From Gordonia humi (GTDB lineage Bacteria > Actinomycetota > Actinomycetes > Mycobacteriales > Mycobacteriaceae), in the NCBI RefSeq assembly GCF_014197435.1, contig NZ_JACIFP010000001.1, forward strand, positions 2,666,001-2,730,000: a stretch of DNA of 64,000 nucleotides, read 5' to 3'. Position numbers and translations under genes: made by a program. Below, piece after piece: positions 46,280 through 57,071 of the stretch. Under the pieces are notes generated by a model. That model was not told the DNA's origin, made no database searches, and saw only the letters and a list, made by a program, of their open reading frames with translations. Within the stretch, counting starts at the first letter, position 1, and every line of letters begins with the position of its first letter.

Positions 46280-46651
46280 ATGGACTTCGCTGCGACCCGC
46301 ATCATCACCGACGACGTCGACCGGCTCGTCGCCTTCTACGAGCGCGTCACCGGCGTCACCGCGAACCGGCTGCACGAGATGTTCGCCGAACTGCGCACCC
46401 CGTCGGGCACCCTGGCCGTCTCGAGTTCGGCTACGGTGCCGCTCCTGGGTGACGACGCCGCGCAGGCGTCGGCGAACCGGTCGGCGATCCTCGACTTCCG
46501 GGTGGACGACGTCGACGCGCTCTACCCGACGCTGCGCGGCGTGGTCGACGAATTCGTGAACGAGCCGACGACCATGCCCTGGGGCAACCGGTCGCTGCTG
46601 TTCCGTGATCCCGACGGCAACCTGGTCAACTTCTTCACGCCGGTCGGATAG
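46280..46651 (+). CDS. VOC/glyoxalase-fold protein
   Basis: 123 residues with paired beta-alpha-beta-beta-beta modules: FAATRIITDDVDRLVAFYERVTGV at the start and WGNRSLLFRDPDGNLVNFFTPV at the end, the usual VOC layout. It may be a resistance or lyase-like protein; substrate unknown. ATG 46280 follows AGGAG by five bases. Ends before a clear terminator. Confidence 0.82.
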   Translation: MDFAATRIITDDVDRLVAFYERVTGVTANRLHEMFAELRTPSGTLAVSSSATVPLLGDDAAQASANRSAILDFRVDDVDALYPTLRGVVDEFVNEPTTMPWGNRSLLFRDPDGNLVNFFTPVG

Positions 46652-46665
46652 AGATCCGGCGGAAC

Positions 46666-46699
46666 CGCGTGCGCCGGGGAAGTGCACCCGGCGCACGCG
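46666..46699. terminator. bidirectional terminator between VOC and TetR genes
   Basis: A 13-bp perfect stem, CGCGTGCGCCGGG (46666-46678) with its complement (46687-46699), and an 8-base loop, between convergent stops at 46651 and 46719. Confidence 0.7.
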
Positions 46700-46718
46700 T
46701 CCCGTCGTACGACCGCGG

Positions 46719-47351
46719 TCAGGTCTGTGGTGCGGCCGTGAGGTCCGGGTCGGTTCTCCGCTCTCCCCAGATCTCACGCAACGGGCGCAGGCCCTCTTCT
46801 ACGTACCATGCGATAGGTCGGGTGCGGTCGTCGAGATACCACTGCTCGAGGCAGGCGAAATAGCCGAAGGCCAACGAGTTCGCCGCCACGCGAGCCTGGG
46901 TCGGACTGAGTGCGCCCGAGGAGACGAGCAGCGGCGCGATGAGTAGGCTCGCCCGATCGAGAGAGGCCTGTGCGGCCAATCGCACCGACGGTTCAGCGAA
47001 GAAGTAGCGCACGCGCCGCCACGGTATGTCCGCTGACGGGACGACACCGTCTCCCCCTGAGGTCCGAGGCGCTTCATAGGCGACCACCGCTTCGATCAAG
47101 CTGCCGACCGGATCCCGGGGGTCGAGAACCGCTTCGATGGTCTCCTTTCCCCAGGTGTCGAACTCATCGGCCACGATGAGACCTTCTTTGGTGCCGAAGT
47201 ACCGATAGATCGACGACGGCGACACTCCCGCGGCTTCGGCGACATCTTCAATCTTCACCGCTGCGAATCCACGTTCGTCGAACAGATCCAACGCACACTC
47301 TTGAATCGTCTGCATCGCGGCTACGCGCCAGCTCTCTCGAAGTCCCGCCAT
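46719..47351 (-). CDS. TetR-family regulator of the esterase/ABC operon
   Basis: 210 residues. HTH: TIQECALDLFDERGFAAVKIEDVAEAAGVSPSSIYRYFGTKEGL (about 15-58), then a TetR ligand domain. ATG 47351. It is divergent from the operon at 47442, and the AGTGACT/AGTCACT repeats overlapping that operon's promoter are its likely operator. The ligand is unknown. Confidence 0.87.
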   Translation of the reverse strand: MAGLRESWRVAAMQTIQECALDLFDERGFAAVKIEDVAEAAGVSPSSIYRYFGTKEGLIVADEFDTWGKETIEAVLDPRDPVGSLIEAVVAYEAPRTSGGDGVVPSADIPWRRVRYFFAEPSVRLAAQASLDRASLLIAPLLVSSGALSPTQARVAANSLAFGYFACLEQWYLDDRTRPIAWYVEEGLRPLREIWGERRTDPDLTAAPQT

Positions 47352-47385
47352 ATCGGCACGCTAACACCGAGGCCGACGTTCGGCA

Positions 47386-47455
47386 AGTGACTTTCAGTTA
47401 GGTGTTGACTCCCTCGGATGCCGTACCTAGAGTCACTCTCTATGAGACAGTCACT
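47386..47455 (+). promoter_or_regulatory. promoter and candidate TetR operator repeats
   Basis: A promoter reads TTGACT (47405-47410), 17 bases, TAGAGT (47428-47433). Around it are AGTGACT (47386-47392) and two copies of its complement AGTCACT (47431-47437 and 47449-47455). A repressor bound there would cover the -10 box and start. Confidence 0.55.
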
Positions 47456-47915
47456 TTCTGAAATGTCGAGTGAGCCCACTCTCCGAACAGGTCGTGGTCA
47501 CCGCTTCGCCGCGATCATGATCTGGGCTGCGGTGTTCGTGTCAGTGATCGTGGCGGCCGCCACGGTGATCGATCAGACGGGTGCACAGTCGCTCTACGGG
47601 TTCACAGACGCTGCGTACGCTTCGCACGGAGCGACCCCGGATCCAGGCCTGGTCTACGGGATTCTGTACGCCGTCGCGTTCACGGTCGCGCTGATCTGGG
47701 CGCTGATGCTCGTGGTCGTGAAGGCGCGAGGGTGGTGGCCTCCGGTGCTGTCGGCAGCGGCGACGCTGGTGACCGGTGCGGTCGCGATTCTGCTGTCGGC
47801 GACGACTGAGTACGGCGAGCGGATCTTCGCTCCGGTATGCGGGCTGGTGATGCTCGTTCCGACGATCTTCGGCATCGCCTCGACTGTCCAGTTGGTGCGC
47901 GATGCTCGGCACTGA
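47442..47915 (+). CDS. small four-helix membrane protein of unknown function
   Basis: 157 residues with four TM segments at about 24-43, 66-87, 90-112 and 118-145 (WAAVFVSVIVAAATVID, YAVAFTVALIWALMLVVV). I do not recognise the family. ATG 47442 lies eight bases after the -10 box, so the mRNA may be leaderless; ATG 47463 is the alternative. It is first gene of a TetR-controlled operon with an esterase and two ABC exporters, so a role in transport or membrane anchoring is plausible. Confidence 0.7.
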   Translation: MRQSLSEMSSEPTLRTGRGHRFAAIMIWAAVFVSVIVAAATVIDQTGAQSLYGFTDAAYASHGATPDPGLVYGILYAVAFTVALIWALMLVVVKARGWWPPVLSAAATLVTGAVAILLSATTEYGERIFAPVCGLVMLVPTIFGIASTVQLVRDARH

Positions 47916-48005
47916 GCATCGCGCTCCGGTCGACCGACAGGTGCACGCGCGCGCCGCATTCGAGGTCGAGGGAACCGATCGCACTACTACTGCAAGGAAG
48001 ATGCC

Positions 48006-49004
48006 ATGACCGACGTCGACGCCGATCGACCTCCACTGCGACTTCGGCTCTACGCCGCCCTCGGAAAAGAGCCCGAGTGGTCGCAGATGACAGCTGACGA
48101 ACTACGCGCCCTGCAACTGGCGGTGAATCGCAAGCGCGCGTCACCTCTGGCTCGCGTCATCACCGGTCGCATGGACTCCGGTGCGGACGCGGAGTGGCAG
48201 GACCTCGCCTTGCCGGGGCGTCTGCTTCCGGTGCGGGTGTACCGCCCGATTCGGCGTCGCCTCGAACAAACCGACCGTGTGTTTCCGCTCGTGCTGCACG
48301 TGCACGGCGGGGGGTTCGTGGGAACGGCGGCACAGAGCGACTGGGTCAACAGTCACCTCGCCGCTCGCCTGCCCGCAGTGGTGATCTCTGTCGAGCATCG
48401 CTTGCTCGCCCCGGACACACCGCTCTCGGAGGCGGTCGACGACGGCTGGGAAGCCCTCGAACACGTGCTCGGGGCGGCCGAGCAGTGGGGAATCGATGCC
48501 GACCGTGTCGCCGTGTTCGGCGAGAGCACGGGAGGGCTGATCGCGGCACTCAGCGCGATTCGCGCCCGGGACGCCGGCCACGCCGTTCGCGCGCAGGTGC
48601 TGGCGAATCCCTGTCTGGACGTCGCTTCTGCGATGAGCGAGTGGCCGTCGTACTCCCGGTACGCCGACAACCCCACACTGACCACCGGGCAGATGGAGAT
48701 GTTCCTGCGGCTCGCCGTCCCTCCCGGAGCCGACGCTGCGGCACTGTCTCCTCTCCGCCTGGAGGATCTCAGCGGGCTCGCCGCCGCACTGATCATTGTT
48801 CCGACGTACGATCCGATCTCCGACCAGGGGAGACGCTATGCCGAGCGCCTTCAGGCGGCCGGGACCGCCGTGCAGCTCGGGGAGTATCCGGGGGCGACGC
48901 ACGCATTTCTCAGCATGCCCACGCTCGTGCCCCAGGCGATGAGGGCGCGGACGGATGTCACCGAGTTCCTGCGGCGACGCCTGAACGAACGACCGACGCC
49001 ATGA
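48006..49004 (+). CDS. alpha/beta hydrolase (HSL-type esterase)
   Basis: 332 residues. The oxyanion motif HVHGGGFVG is near residue 98, the nucleophile elbow FGESTGGLIAAL puts the serine near 164, and the histidine lies in GATHAFLSM near the end. This is the hormone-sensitive-lipase/acetyl-hydrolase pattern, cleaving carboxyl esters. ATG 48006 follows AAGGAAG. It lies in the TetR operon, 26 bases before the ABC gene ATG at 49030, so it may act on the exported compound. Confidence 0.85.
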   Translation: MTDVDADRPPLRLRLYAALGKEPEWSQMTADELRALQLAVNRKRASPLARVITGRMDSGADAEWQDLALPGRLLPVRVYRPIRRRLEQTDRVFPLVLHVHGGGFVGTAAQSDWVNSHLAARLPAVVISVEHRLLAPDTPLSEAVDDGWEALEHVLGAAEQWGIDADRVAVFGESTGGLIAALSAIRARDAGHAVRAQVLANPCLDVASAMSEWPSYSRYADNPTLTTGQMEMFLRLAVPPGADAAALSPLRLEDLSGLAAALIIVPTYDPISDQGRRYAERLQAAGTAVQLGEYPGATHAFLSMPTLVPQAMRARTDVTEFLRRRLNERPTP

Positions 49005-49035
49005 CACGCGCGAACGCGGCGACGGGGAGATGATC

Positions 49036-50706
49036 ATGCGAACCAAGGAACTGGTGCGGCCCTATCGAGGTCGATTCGCGCTCATCGTCCTCCTCTATGC
49101 GCTGGGCTCGGTCATGGGGCTCGCCCCGCTTATGGCAGCGATGGAGATCGGCCGGGCGTTCCTCTCCGACGGGCCGACGGACGGCCACCATGTCTGGCGG
49201 GCCGTGATGTTCGGAGCCGGCGGGCTTGTCCTCGGCGTCGTACTCATCGCCGCGGCGGCCACCTCGGGGCATGTGCTCGACGGGACTGTACAGCTAGACC
49301 TCCGCAGGCGTCTCGCGATGAAACTGAGCCGGGTGCAACTCGGACGGCTCGTTGAGCGCCGGACCGGAGACCTCACGAAAGCGATCGGCGACGACGTGAG
49401 CACCGTCCACCCGTTCATCGCCCACGCGCCCGGCGAACTCGTCTCCGCATTCGTCGTCCCCATCGGCGTGGCCGTGTATCTCTTCACCGTCGACTGGCGG
49501 ATGACGCTGATCACGCTGATTCCCGTCGCCCTGGCGATCGTGTTCGTGCCTGCGATGATGACGCCGCCTCGATTGCGCGAACAGGAAGAGTTCGACGAAG
49601 CCATGGGGCACGTCACCAGCGCCGTCATCGAGTTCGTCGAGGGAATCGCCGTCGTCAAGACCTTCGGTGCTCCCGGACGGGCACACCAGCGTTTCCGGAC
49701 CGCGACGGACGCATTCGTCACGGTCTTCACTCGATGGGTGCGGGGGATCTCCCGCCCGGCCGCGGCGATGCAGTTCGTCCTCTCCCCGGCATTCGTACTC
49801 CTCGTCGTGTTCATCGGTGGGGCGACGCTGATCGTGACGGAGAGCATCGACGCCGTCGACCTTCTCCCGTTCCTCTTCCTCGGGATGGGGCTCACCGCCC
49901 CCGTCGCCGCACTCGGCCACGGATTCGACGACCTGGTCGCAGCGCGGCGTGCGCTCGGGCGCATCGAAGAGGTGCTCGCCATCCCGTCGATGGACGTACG
50001 ACGAGCACCCGAGACTCCCGTGGGGCATCGGGTGGAGTTCCGTGGTGTTCATGCGGGATACGGAGACCACGAGGTGCTCACCGGAATCGACCTGGTTCTC
50101 GAACCCGGTACGACGACAGCACTGACCGGGCCCTCGGGCAGTGGCAAATCCACGCTGATCGAGTTGCTTCCCAGGTTCGCGGATCCGACCGCGGGCGCCA
50201 TCCTGCTCGGCGGAGTCGACATACGCGAACTCAGTAGCGGTGACCTCTACCGCACCATCTCCTTCGTCTTCCAAGACGTCCGAGTGCTTCGCGCGACGAT
50301 CGCCGAGAACATCTCGCTCGCTGTGCCACACGCCGCCCACGGTGACATCGTCCGAGCGGCCGTACGGGCGAACATCCACGATCGGATTCTCCAGATGCCG
50401 CGTGGGTACGAATCGGTGATCGGCGAGGATGTGGAGCTCTCCGGTGGCGAACGACAGCGAATCTCCCTCGCGCGCGCACTGCTCGCTGATACGCCCGTGC
50501 TCGTTCTCGACGAGGCCACGTCGTTCGCCGACCCGCAGACCGAACGCGCCATCCGTCAGATGCTCGCGTCTCAAGACAAGACCGTTCTGATGATCGCTCA
50601 TCGGTCGGAGTCCACGTCGAACGCCGACACCGTGCTCGCACTCGATCAGGGACGCATCGAAGAAGTGCGCCATCAGTCGCCGCGAAAGGACAATCGATCC
50701 CGATGA
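49036..50706 (+). CDS. ABC exporter, fused permease-ATPase (first of pair)
   Basis: 556 residues: about six TM helices (1-300), then an ATPase with Walker A GPSGSGKSTLIELL, signature LSGGERQRISLARALL and Walker B VLVLDEATSFADP. ATG 49036 has GGGGAG six bases upstream and is preferred over ATG 49030. Its stop overlaps the next ABC gene (ATGA), so the two should form a heterodimer. The pair resembles exporters of the IrtAB/YbtPQ style, but no siderophore gene is in sight. Confidence 0.87.
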   Translation: MRTKELVRPYRGRFALIVLLYALGSVMGLAPLMAAMEIGRAFLSDGPTDGHHVWRAVMFGAGGLVLGVVLIAAAATSGHVLDGTVQLDLRRRLAMKLSRVQLGRLVERRTGDLTKAIGDDVSTVHPFIAHAPGELVSAFVVPIGVAVYLFTVDWRMTLITLIPVALAIVFVPAMMTPPRLREQEEFDEAMGHVTSAVIEFVEGIAVVKTFGAPGRAHQRFRTATDAFVTVFTRWVRGISRPAAAMQFVLSPAFVLLVVFIGGATLIVTESIDAVDLLPFLFLGMGLTAPVAALGHGFDDLVAARRALGRIEEVLAIPSMDVRRAPETPVGHRVEFRGVHAGYGDHEVLTGIDLVLEPGTTTALTGPSGSGKSTLIELLPRFADPTAGAILLGGVDIRELSSGDLYRTISFVFQDVRVLRATIAENISLAVPHAAHGDIVRAAVRANIHDRILQMPRGYESVIGEDVELSGGERQRISLARALLADTPVLVLDEATSFADPQTERAIRQMLASQDKTVLMIAHRSESTSNADTVLALDQGRIEEVRHQSPRKDNRSR

Positions 50707-52412
50707 TCCGCCTGCTCCTGCGTGTGCTGGGACAGCAGTACGCTTCACCGCTCAGACGCGCCGTCGCGCTCATGGTCGCCGCAGCAGTTCTCGAAGGCAT
50801 CTCTTATGCGCTCGTCCTTCCTGTTCTGCGCGGCCTGCTCGGGCCGACCCCCGACTCCGCCTGGCCCTGGATCGCGGTCTTCGCCGGCACCGTCGTCGCG
50901 TACGCCGTCCTCCGCTACGTGGCAGATCTCACGGGCTTCCGAGTCGGTGCGGCACTGTTGCGCGGCACGTACCGTCGTCTCGGAGACCATCTCACCGCGC
51001 TTCCCATCGGCTGGTTCACGCCTTCGCGAGTCGGCGAGGTCTCGGTCCTCGCCGGACGGGGTGTCCTCCAAGCGATGAGCGCAGTCGCGCATCTGCTCGG
51101 CCCGCTCATCTCGGCGACGTTAACTCCTGCGACCGTCGCCGTGGTCATCACCTTCGTCGACTGGCGCATCGGTGTCGCCGCGATCGTGGCCGCACCTCTG
51201 ATCGGCGCGGTCCACGTGTGGACGGAGAGGAGCACTGCTGCGGGTGACACGGAACGGATCGCACGAGAACAGGAGGCCACGGCACGAGTCGTGGAGTTCC
51301 TGCACGCACAGCCCGTACTTCGCGCCGGTGACCGGAACGCGGAACGCTTTGAGATCCTGGATCGATCGTTACGAGACCTGGAGACCGCGTCTCGGCGCAC
51401 AACGCTCAGGACGATCCCCGGTGCGATAGCACTGACGACCATCGTGCAGACAGCGTTCGTCTGCACGATGGTCCTCGCCGTCCACGTCGCCCTGAGCGGA
51501 GACCTCCGCGTTCCCGACGTGCTGGCCGTTCTGCTCCTCGCCACGCTCGGCGCCGATCCGCTTCTGTCGCTGAACGAGATCGGCGGGAGGATCCGCGGCG
51601 CGCGGACGGTGCTCATCGGCATCGACGACGTTCTCGAGACGAGGCCGTTGCCGGTAGCACCATGTCCCAGGACTCCGGTGCGCCACGACCTGGAACTCAA
51701 CGCCGTGACTCTGCGAGCGGGCGGGCGCACCATCATCGACGACCTCTCGCTGACCGTGCCGGACGGACACCGACTCGCACTGGTCGGGCCGTCGGGTGCG
51801 GGCAAGAGCACGATACTGAAACTCCTCGCTCGCTTCTCCGACGTCGACGGCGGTGCGGTTCACATCGGGGGAACAGACCTCAGAGACATCGACCCCGTCA
51901 CTCTGATGGCCCAGTTCTCGATCGTCTTCCAAGACGTCTATCTCTTCGACGGAACGATCGAACAGAACATCCACCTCGCCAGACCTGACGCCACACACGC
52001 CGAAGTACGCGCCGCCGCTACCGCCGCACAACTCGACGACGTGATCGAACGTCTCCCCGACGGCTGGTCGACCGTGGTCGGAGAAGGCGGAGCGTTCCTC
52101 TCCGGCGGAGAACGACAACGCGTGTCCATCGCGCGCGCACTGCTCAAGAACGCGCCGGTCGTTCTCCTCGACGAAGTGACGTCCGCGCTCGACCCGCTGA
52201 GCGATGCCGCCGTGCATCACGGGATCGACCGGCTGTGCAACGGACGAACTGTCGTGATGGCGGCGCACCGAGTGCACTCGGTGCGGGACGCGGATCAGAT
52301 CGCCTTCATCGATCACGGCCACGTCGTTGAGCAGGGCACGCACGCAGAACTCATGCTGCTGAACGGTCGCTACGCCGAGTACTGGGCGATGTCGGATCCG
52401 ATCGACGTGTGA
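50703..52412 (+). CDS. ABC exporter, fused permease-ATPase (second of pair)
   Basis: 569 residues: TM domain (about 1-310), then Walker A GPSGAGKSTILKLL, signature LSGGERQRVSIARALL, Walker B VVLLDEVTSALDP and H-loop MAAHRVHSV. It starts inside the stop of the first ABC gene, a sign of coupled expression in a fixed ratio. The catalytic residues of both halves look intact. Substrate unknown; the esterase upstream hints at an ester or lipid-like compound (inference). Confidence 0.87.
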   Translation: MIRLLLRVLGQQYASPLRRAVALMVAAAVLEGISYALVLPVLRGLLGPTPDSAWPWIAVFAGTVVAYAVLRYVADLTGFRVGAALLRGTYRRLGDHLTALPIGWFTPSRVGEVSVLAGRGVLQAMSAVAHLLGPLISATLTPATVAVVITFVDWRIGVAAIVAAPLIGAVHVWTERSTAAGDTERIAREQEATARVVEFLHAQPVLRAGDRNAERFEILDRSLRDLETASRRTTLRTIPGAIALTTIVQTAFVCTMVLAVHVALSGDLRVPDVLAVLLLATLGADPLLSLNEIGGRIRGARTVLIGIDDVLETRPLPVAPCPRTPVRHDLELNAVTLRAGGRTIIDDLSLTVPDGHRLALVGPSGAGKSTILKLLARFSDVDGGAVHIGGTDLRDIDPVTLMAQFSIVFQDVYLFDGTIEQNIHLARPDATHAEVRAAATAAQLDDVIERLPDGWSTVVGEGGAFLSGGERQRVSIARALLKNAPVVLLDEVTSALDPLSDAAVHHGIDRLCNGRTVVMAAHRVHSVRDADQIAFIDHGHVVEQGTHAELMLLNGRYAEYWAMSDPIDV

Positions 52413-52455
52413 CGAGGAGGGGCACGTCGTACGAGGGTTGACTGCCGAATGCAGA

Positions 52456-52488
52456 AGGTGGGAGACCCGTGAAAAGGGTCTCCCACCT
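52456..52488 (-). terminator. hairpin downstream of tRNA-His
   Basis: A 13-bp perfect stem, AGGTGGGAGACCC (52456-52468) with its complement (52476-52488), and a 7-base loop. It lies six bases past the tRNA 3' end and may also end the ABC operon from the other side. Confidence 0.7.
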
Positions 52489-52493
52489 GCGGG

Positions 52494-52567
52494 GGTGGCT
52501 GACGGGACTCGAACCCGCGACAGCCAGGATCACAACCTGGTGCTCTACCAACTGAACTACAGCCACC
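52494..52567 (-). tRNA. tRNA-His (GTG anticodon)
   Basis: Minus-strand cloverleaf: acceptor GTGGCTG with its complement, D-arm with AGTTGGTAGAGC, anticodon stem CCAGG/CCTGG around TTGTGAT (anticodon GTG) and T-arm GGTTCGAGTCC. The extra 5' G (52567) opposite the discriminator C (52494) is the tRNA-His identity feature. CCA is not encoded. It is adjacent to orn, as in mycobacteria. Confidence 0.95.
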
Positions 52568-52779
52568 ATCGGCGCCGGATTCCCACTGTTCACACAGTGT
52601 TGTCCGAGCCAGGGTCATACTCTAGCCGGTTTCCGACCGAAAACTCCAATCGGATTCTGACCAGCGACTTTCCATACGATCCCGCGGCAGTAGATCCTGC
52701 CACGGCATCCGTCGGCTCCCACGGTCGGCGTGGAGCGGATGGGGACCGACCACCGTGGGAGGTGTTGGGGCGCAGGCGG

Positions 52780-53379
52780 TCACACCGGCGGGAGATCGGC
52801 GACGATCTGCTGCAGAGCCTTCGAGTCGGGACCCGGCGCGGGCACGAAGGCGGCGGCCCGGTAGTAGCGAAGCTCTTGAATCGACTCGCGGATGTCCGCG
52901 AGGGCGCGGTGCGCGAGCCCCTTCGGCGGCTGACCGAAGTAGACCGACGGGAACCACCGGCGGCACAGCTCCTTGATCGAGCTGACGTCCACCATCCGGT
53001 AGTGGAGGAACGAGTCGAGGGCGGGCATGTCCCGCGCGATGAAGCCGCGATCGGTCGCGATCGAGTTGCCGGCCAGGGGAGTCGAGCCGGTGCCCTTGAT
53101 GTGCTGCCGCAGATAGTCGAGCACCATCTTCTCGGCTTCGGCGAGAGTCACCGTCGACGCACGCACCTCCTCGGTCAGTCCCGAGTCGGCGTGCATCTTC
53201 ACGACCACGTCGGGCATGTTCGCGAGCGCGTCGTCGTCGGCGTGGATCACCACGTCGACACCCTCGCCCAGAATGTTCAAGTCGCTGTCGGTGACGAGCG
53301 CCGCGATCTCGATCAGTTTGTCGGAGCCCACGTCGAGGCCGGTCATCTCACAGTCGATCCACACGAGTTTGTCCTGCAC
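52780..53379 (-). CDS. orn: oligoribonuclease
   Basis: A 199-residue DEDDh 3'-5' exoribonuclease that degrades di- to pentanucleotides, including pGpG. D9 and E11 lie in [11 protein letters not shown]; the later acids and histidine lie in [13 protein letters not shown] and [14 protein letters not shown] 53379 is the start (MQDKLVWID). The 212 bases to the tRNA hold no gene that I can see. Order tRNA-His, orn, SDR matches mycobacterial genomes. Confidence 0.95.
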   Translation of the reverse strand: MQDKLVWIDCEMTGLDVGSDKLIEIAALVTDSDLNILGEGVDVVIHADDDALANMPDVVVKMHADSGLTEEVRASTVTLAEAEKMVLDYLRQHIKGTGSTPLAGNSIATDRGFIARDMPALDSFLHYRMVDVSSIKELCRRWFPSVYFGQPPKGLAHRALADIRESIQELRYYRAAAFVPAPGPDSKALQQIVADLPPV

Positions 53380-53414
53380 TCGATCGACTCTATGCCCGAC
53401 GGAGCCGCCGTGTG

Positions 53415-54221
53415 TCAGTCGCCCTCGCCGAGCTTGCCGTAGAAGCGTCCGACGATCGGCGCGACCACCGCACGCGGAGAGTAGCCGCCCGCCACCGACA
53501 TCGCCTTCGAGAGGGCGCCGGGCACCACGCGCATCTTGTTGCGCCCCAATGCGTCCAGGCTCATCGCGGCGACCTTGTCGGACGAATGCCACAGGAAGTC
53601 GGGAACCATCCGATCGACCACCGACTGGTCCTCCGGTGCGGGTGTCTCGGTGCGGACCGGGCCCGGTGCGAGGAGGGTCACGTGAACACCGGTGCCCTTG
53701 AGCTCGCCCCGCAGCGACTCGCTGAAGGTGTTCACGAACGCCTTCGTCGCCGCGTACGTGGCGTTGTTCGGGATCGCCATGTTGCCCGCGGCCGAGCCGA
53801 CCATGAGGATTCCGCCGTCGCCTCGCTCGATCATCTGCGGCAGCACCGCCAATGTCAGATCGTGGACGGCGTTCGCGTTCAACCGCACCTGGGCGCGCTC
53901 GTACTCCCGATCGAGATCGGCGACGGCGCCGAAGGTGGCGATGCCCGCGTTGTTGCACAGCACCGAGATCTCGCGCGCGCTCAACTCGTCGCACAGTCGT
54001 GCGGTCGCCTCGGAATCGGACAGGTCGACGGCGCGGACCTCGGCCGCCACGTGGTGTCGGCTGCGCAACTCGGTGGCCAACTCGTCGAGGATCTCGCCGC
54101 GTCGTGCGACGAGGATCACCGAGTGGCCGCGTCGGGCCAACTCACGCGCCAACGCCATGCCGATGCCGGACGAGGCCCCGGTGACGACGGCGCGGGCGGT
54201 GGTACGGGCGGTGACAGGCAT
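53415..54221 (-). CDS. cmrA: mycolate reductase (SDR family)
   Basis: A 268-residue short-chain dehydrogenase. TGASSGIG at residues 14-21 binds NADPH, NNAG follows at 90-93, and Y156/K160 in [19 protein letters not shown] are catalytic. RNKMRVVPG and [24 protein letters not shown] near the end match M. tuberculosis Rv2509 (CmrA) by recall, which reduces the beta-keto mycolate precursor. Its presence beside orn argues for a mycolic-acid-containing host. ATG 54221. Confidence 0.88.
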   Translation of the reverse strand: MPVTARTTARAVVTGASSGIGMALARELARRGHSVILVARRGEILDELATELRSRHHVAAEVRAVDLSDSEATARLCDELSAREISVLCNNAGIATFGAVADLDREYERAQVRLNANAVHDLTLAVLPQMIERGDGGILMVGSAAGNMAIPNNATYAATKAFVNTFSESLRGELKGTGVHVTLLAPGPVRTETPAPEDQSVVDRMVPDFLWHSSDKVAAMSLDALGRNKMRVVPGALSKAMSVAGGYSPRAVVAPIVGRFYGKLGEGD

Positions 54222-54249
54222 GGGGCGATGGTACCGGCCCGGCAACCGA

Positions 54250-54296
54250 CTGTTCCGCCGGCTCGAACCGAGTATCGGCTCGAGTCGGCGGAACAG
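54250..54296 (-). terminator. terminator after fadH
   Basis: An 11-bp perfect outer stem, CTGTTCCGCCG (54250-54260) with its complement (54286-54296), with a mostly paired interior. It lies 18 bases past the fadH stop. Confidence 0.6.
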
Positions 54297-54313
54297 GGAC
54301 GGTCGTGAGCCCG

Positions 54314-56389
<2,076 letters not shown>

Positions 56390-56403
56390 CTAATCGGGGC
56401 TGT

Positions 56404-56973
56404 TCACTTCTCCGGTGACAGCGAGATCTGATAGTCGAGTTCGCGGCGGAGGCCGTCGATCACCTCGTCGCACCATTCGACGGTTCCCTCGGTGACGCGC
56501 ACTCCGCCGCGCAGAACCAGGTACTGGTTCAGCTTGCGGCCGTGCAGAGCGGTCGGGTCCGGGTAGTAGTCGCGTTCGAAACCGCGGTAGAGCTCCAGTG
56601 ACACCGCGGCCTCGGCCCGGTGCTCCTCGAGCTGTTTGATGACCTCGGAGAGGTCGCCGAACTCGGCGGCTCGTAGTTTGACGCCGAGATCGCTGCGCAA
56701 CGGAGGCAGCGGGGTGGGGCTGACCACCCATGTCGCCAGGACCTCGCGCCCGGCGTCGGAGATCGAGTACACCTTCTTGTCCGGCCGACCGTCCTGGGTG
56801 ACGGCCTCGAAGCTGACGAGTCCGTCGTCGTGCAGCTTCTTGAGCGTTCGATAGATCTGCTGGTGGGTGGCCGACCAGAAGTATCCGATGGACCGCACGA
56901 ACTGCTGCCCGATCTCGTAGCCGGTTCCCGGCCGTTCGGACAGCGACACCAGGATGGCGTGTTCCAAAGCCAT
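56404..56973 (-). CDS. PadR-family regulator
   Basis: 189 residues. The winged helix reads LEHAILVSLSERPGTGYEIGQQFVRSIGYFWSATHQQIYRTLKKLHDDGLVSFE (about 3-56) with GRPDKKVYSISDAGREVLATW as wing and dimer helix, then a C-terminal coiled helix domain. ATG 56973 (MALEHAIL). It is in line with fadH and divergent from the SMP-30-like gene, with a TGTTGCAT dyad in between. Confidence 0.87.
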   Translation of the reverse strand: MALEHAILVSLSERPGTGYEIGQQFVRSIGYFWSATHQQIYRTLKKLHDDGLVSFEAVTQDGRPDKKVYSISDAGREVLATWVVSPTPLPPLRSDLGVKLRAAEFGDLSEVIKQLEEHRAEAAVSLELYRGFERDYYPDPTALHGRKLNQYLVLRGGVRVTEGTVEWCDEVIDGLRRELDYQISLSPEK

Positions 56974-57003
56974 GCCGTCACGGTAGCAGTGCAACAAAGT
57001 GCT

Positions 57004-57032
57004 ATGCAACAACGTTCATATAGATGTTGCAT
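57004..57032. promoter_or_regulatory. candidate PadR operator
   Basis: ATGCAACA (57004-57011) and TGTTGCAT (57025-57032) form perfect 8-base arms around 13 bases, between the divergent PadR and SMP-30-like starts. A third TGCAACAA lies at about 56989-56996. Confidence 0.55.
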
Positions 57033-57071
57033 ATGCGACGTGGTCGACAGCACACGCGCGTCAATCCTGCT

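Noticed and set aside
52413..52779. tRNA-His as an integration site
   Set aside because: No integrase, no repeated tRNA 3' end and no composition change are seen next to it; the surrounding gene order is the ancestral one.
52438..53442. A plus-strand frame of 334 codons beginning near the tRNA
   Set aside because: It reads through tRNA-His (giving DGTRTRDSQDHNLVLYQLNY, a familiar tRNA artefact) and antisense through orn.
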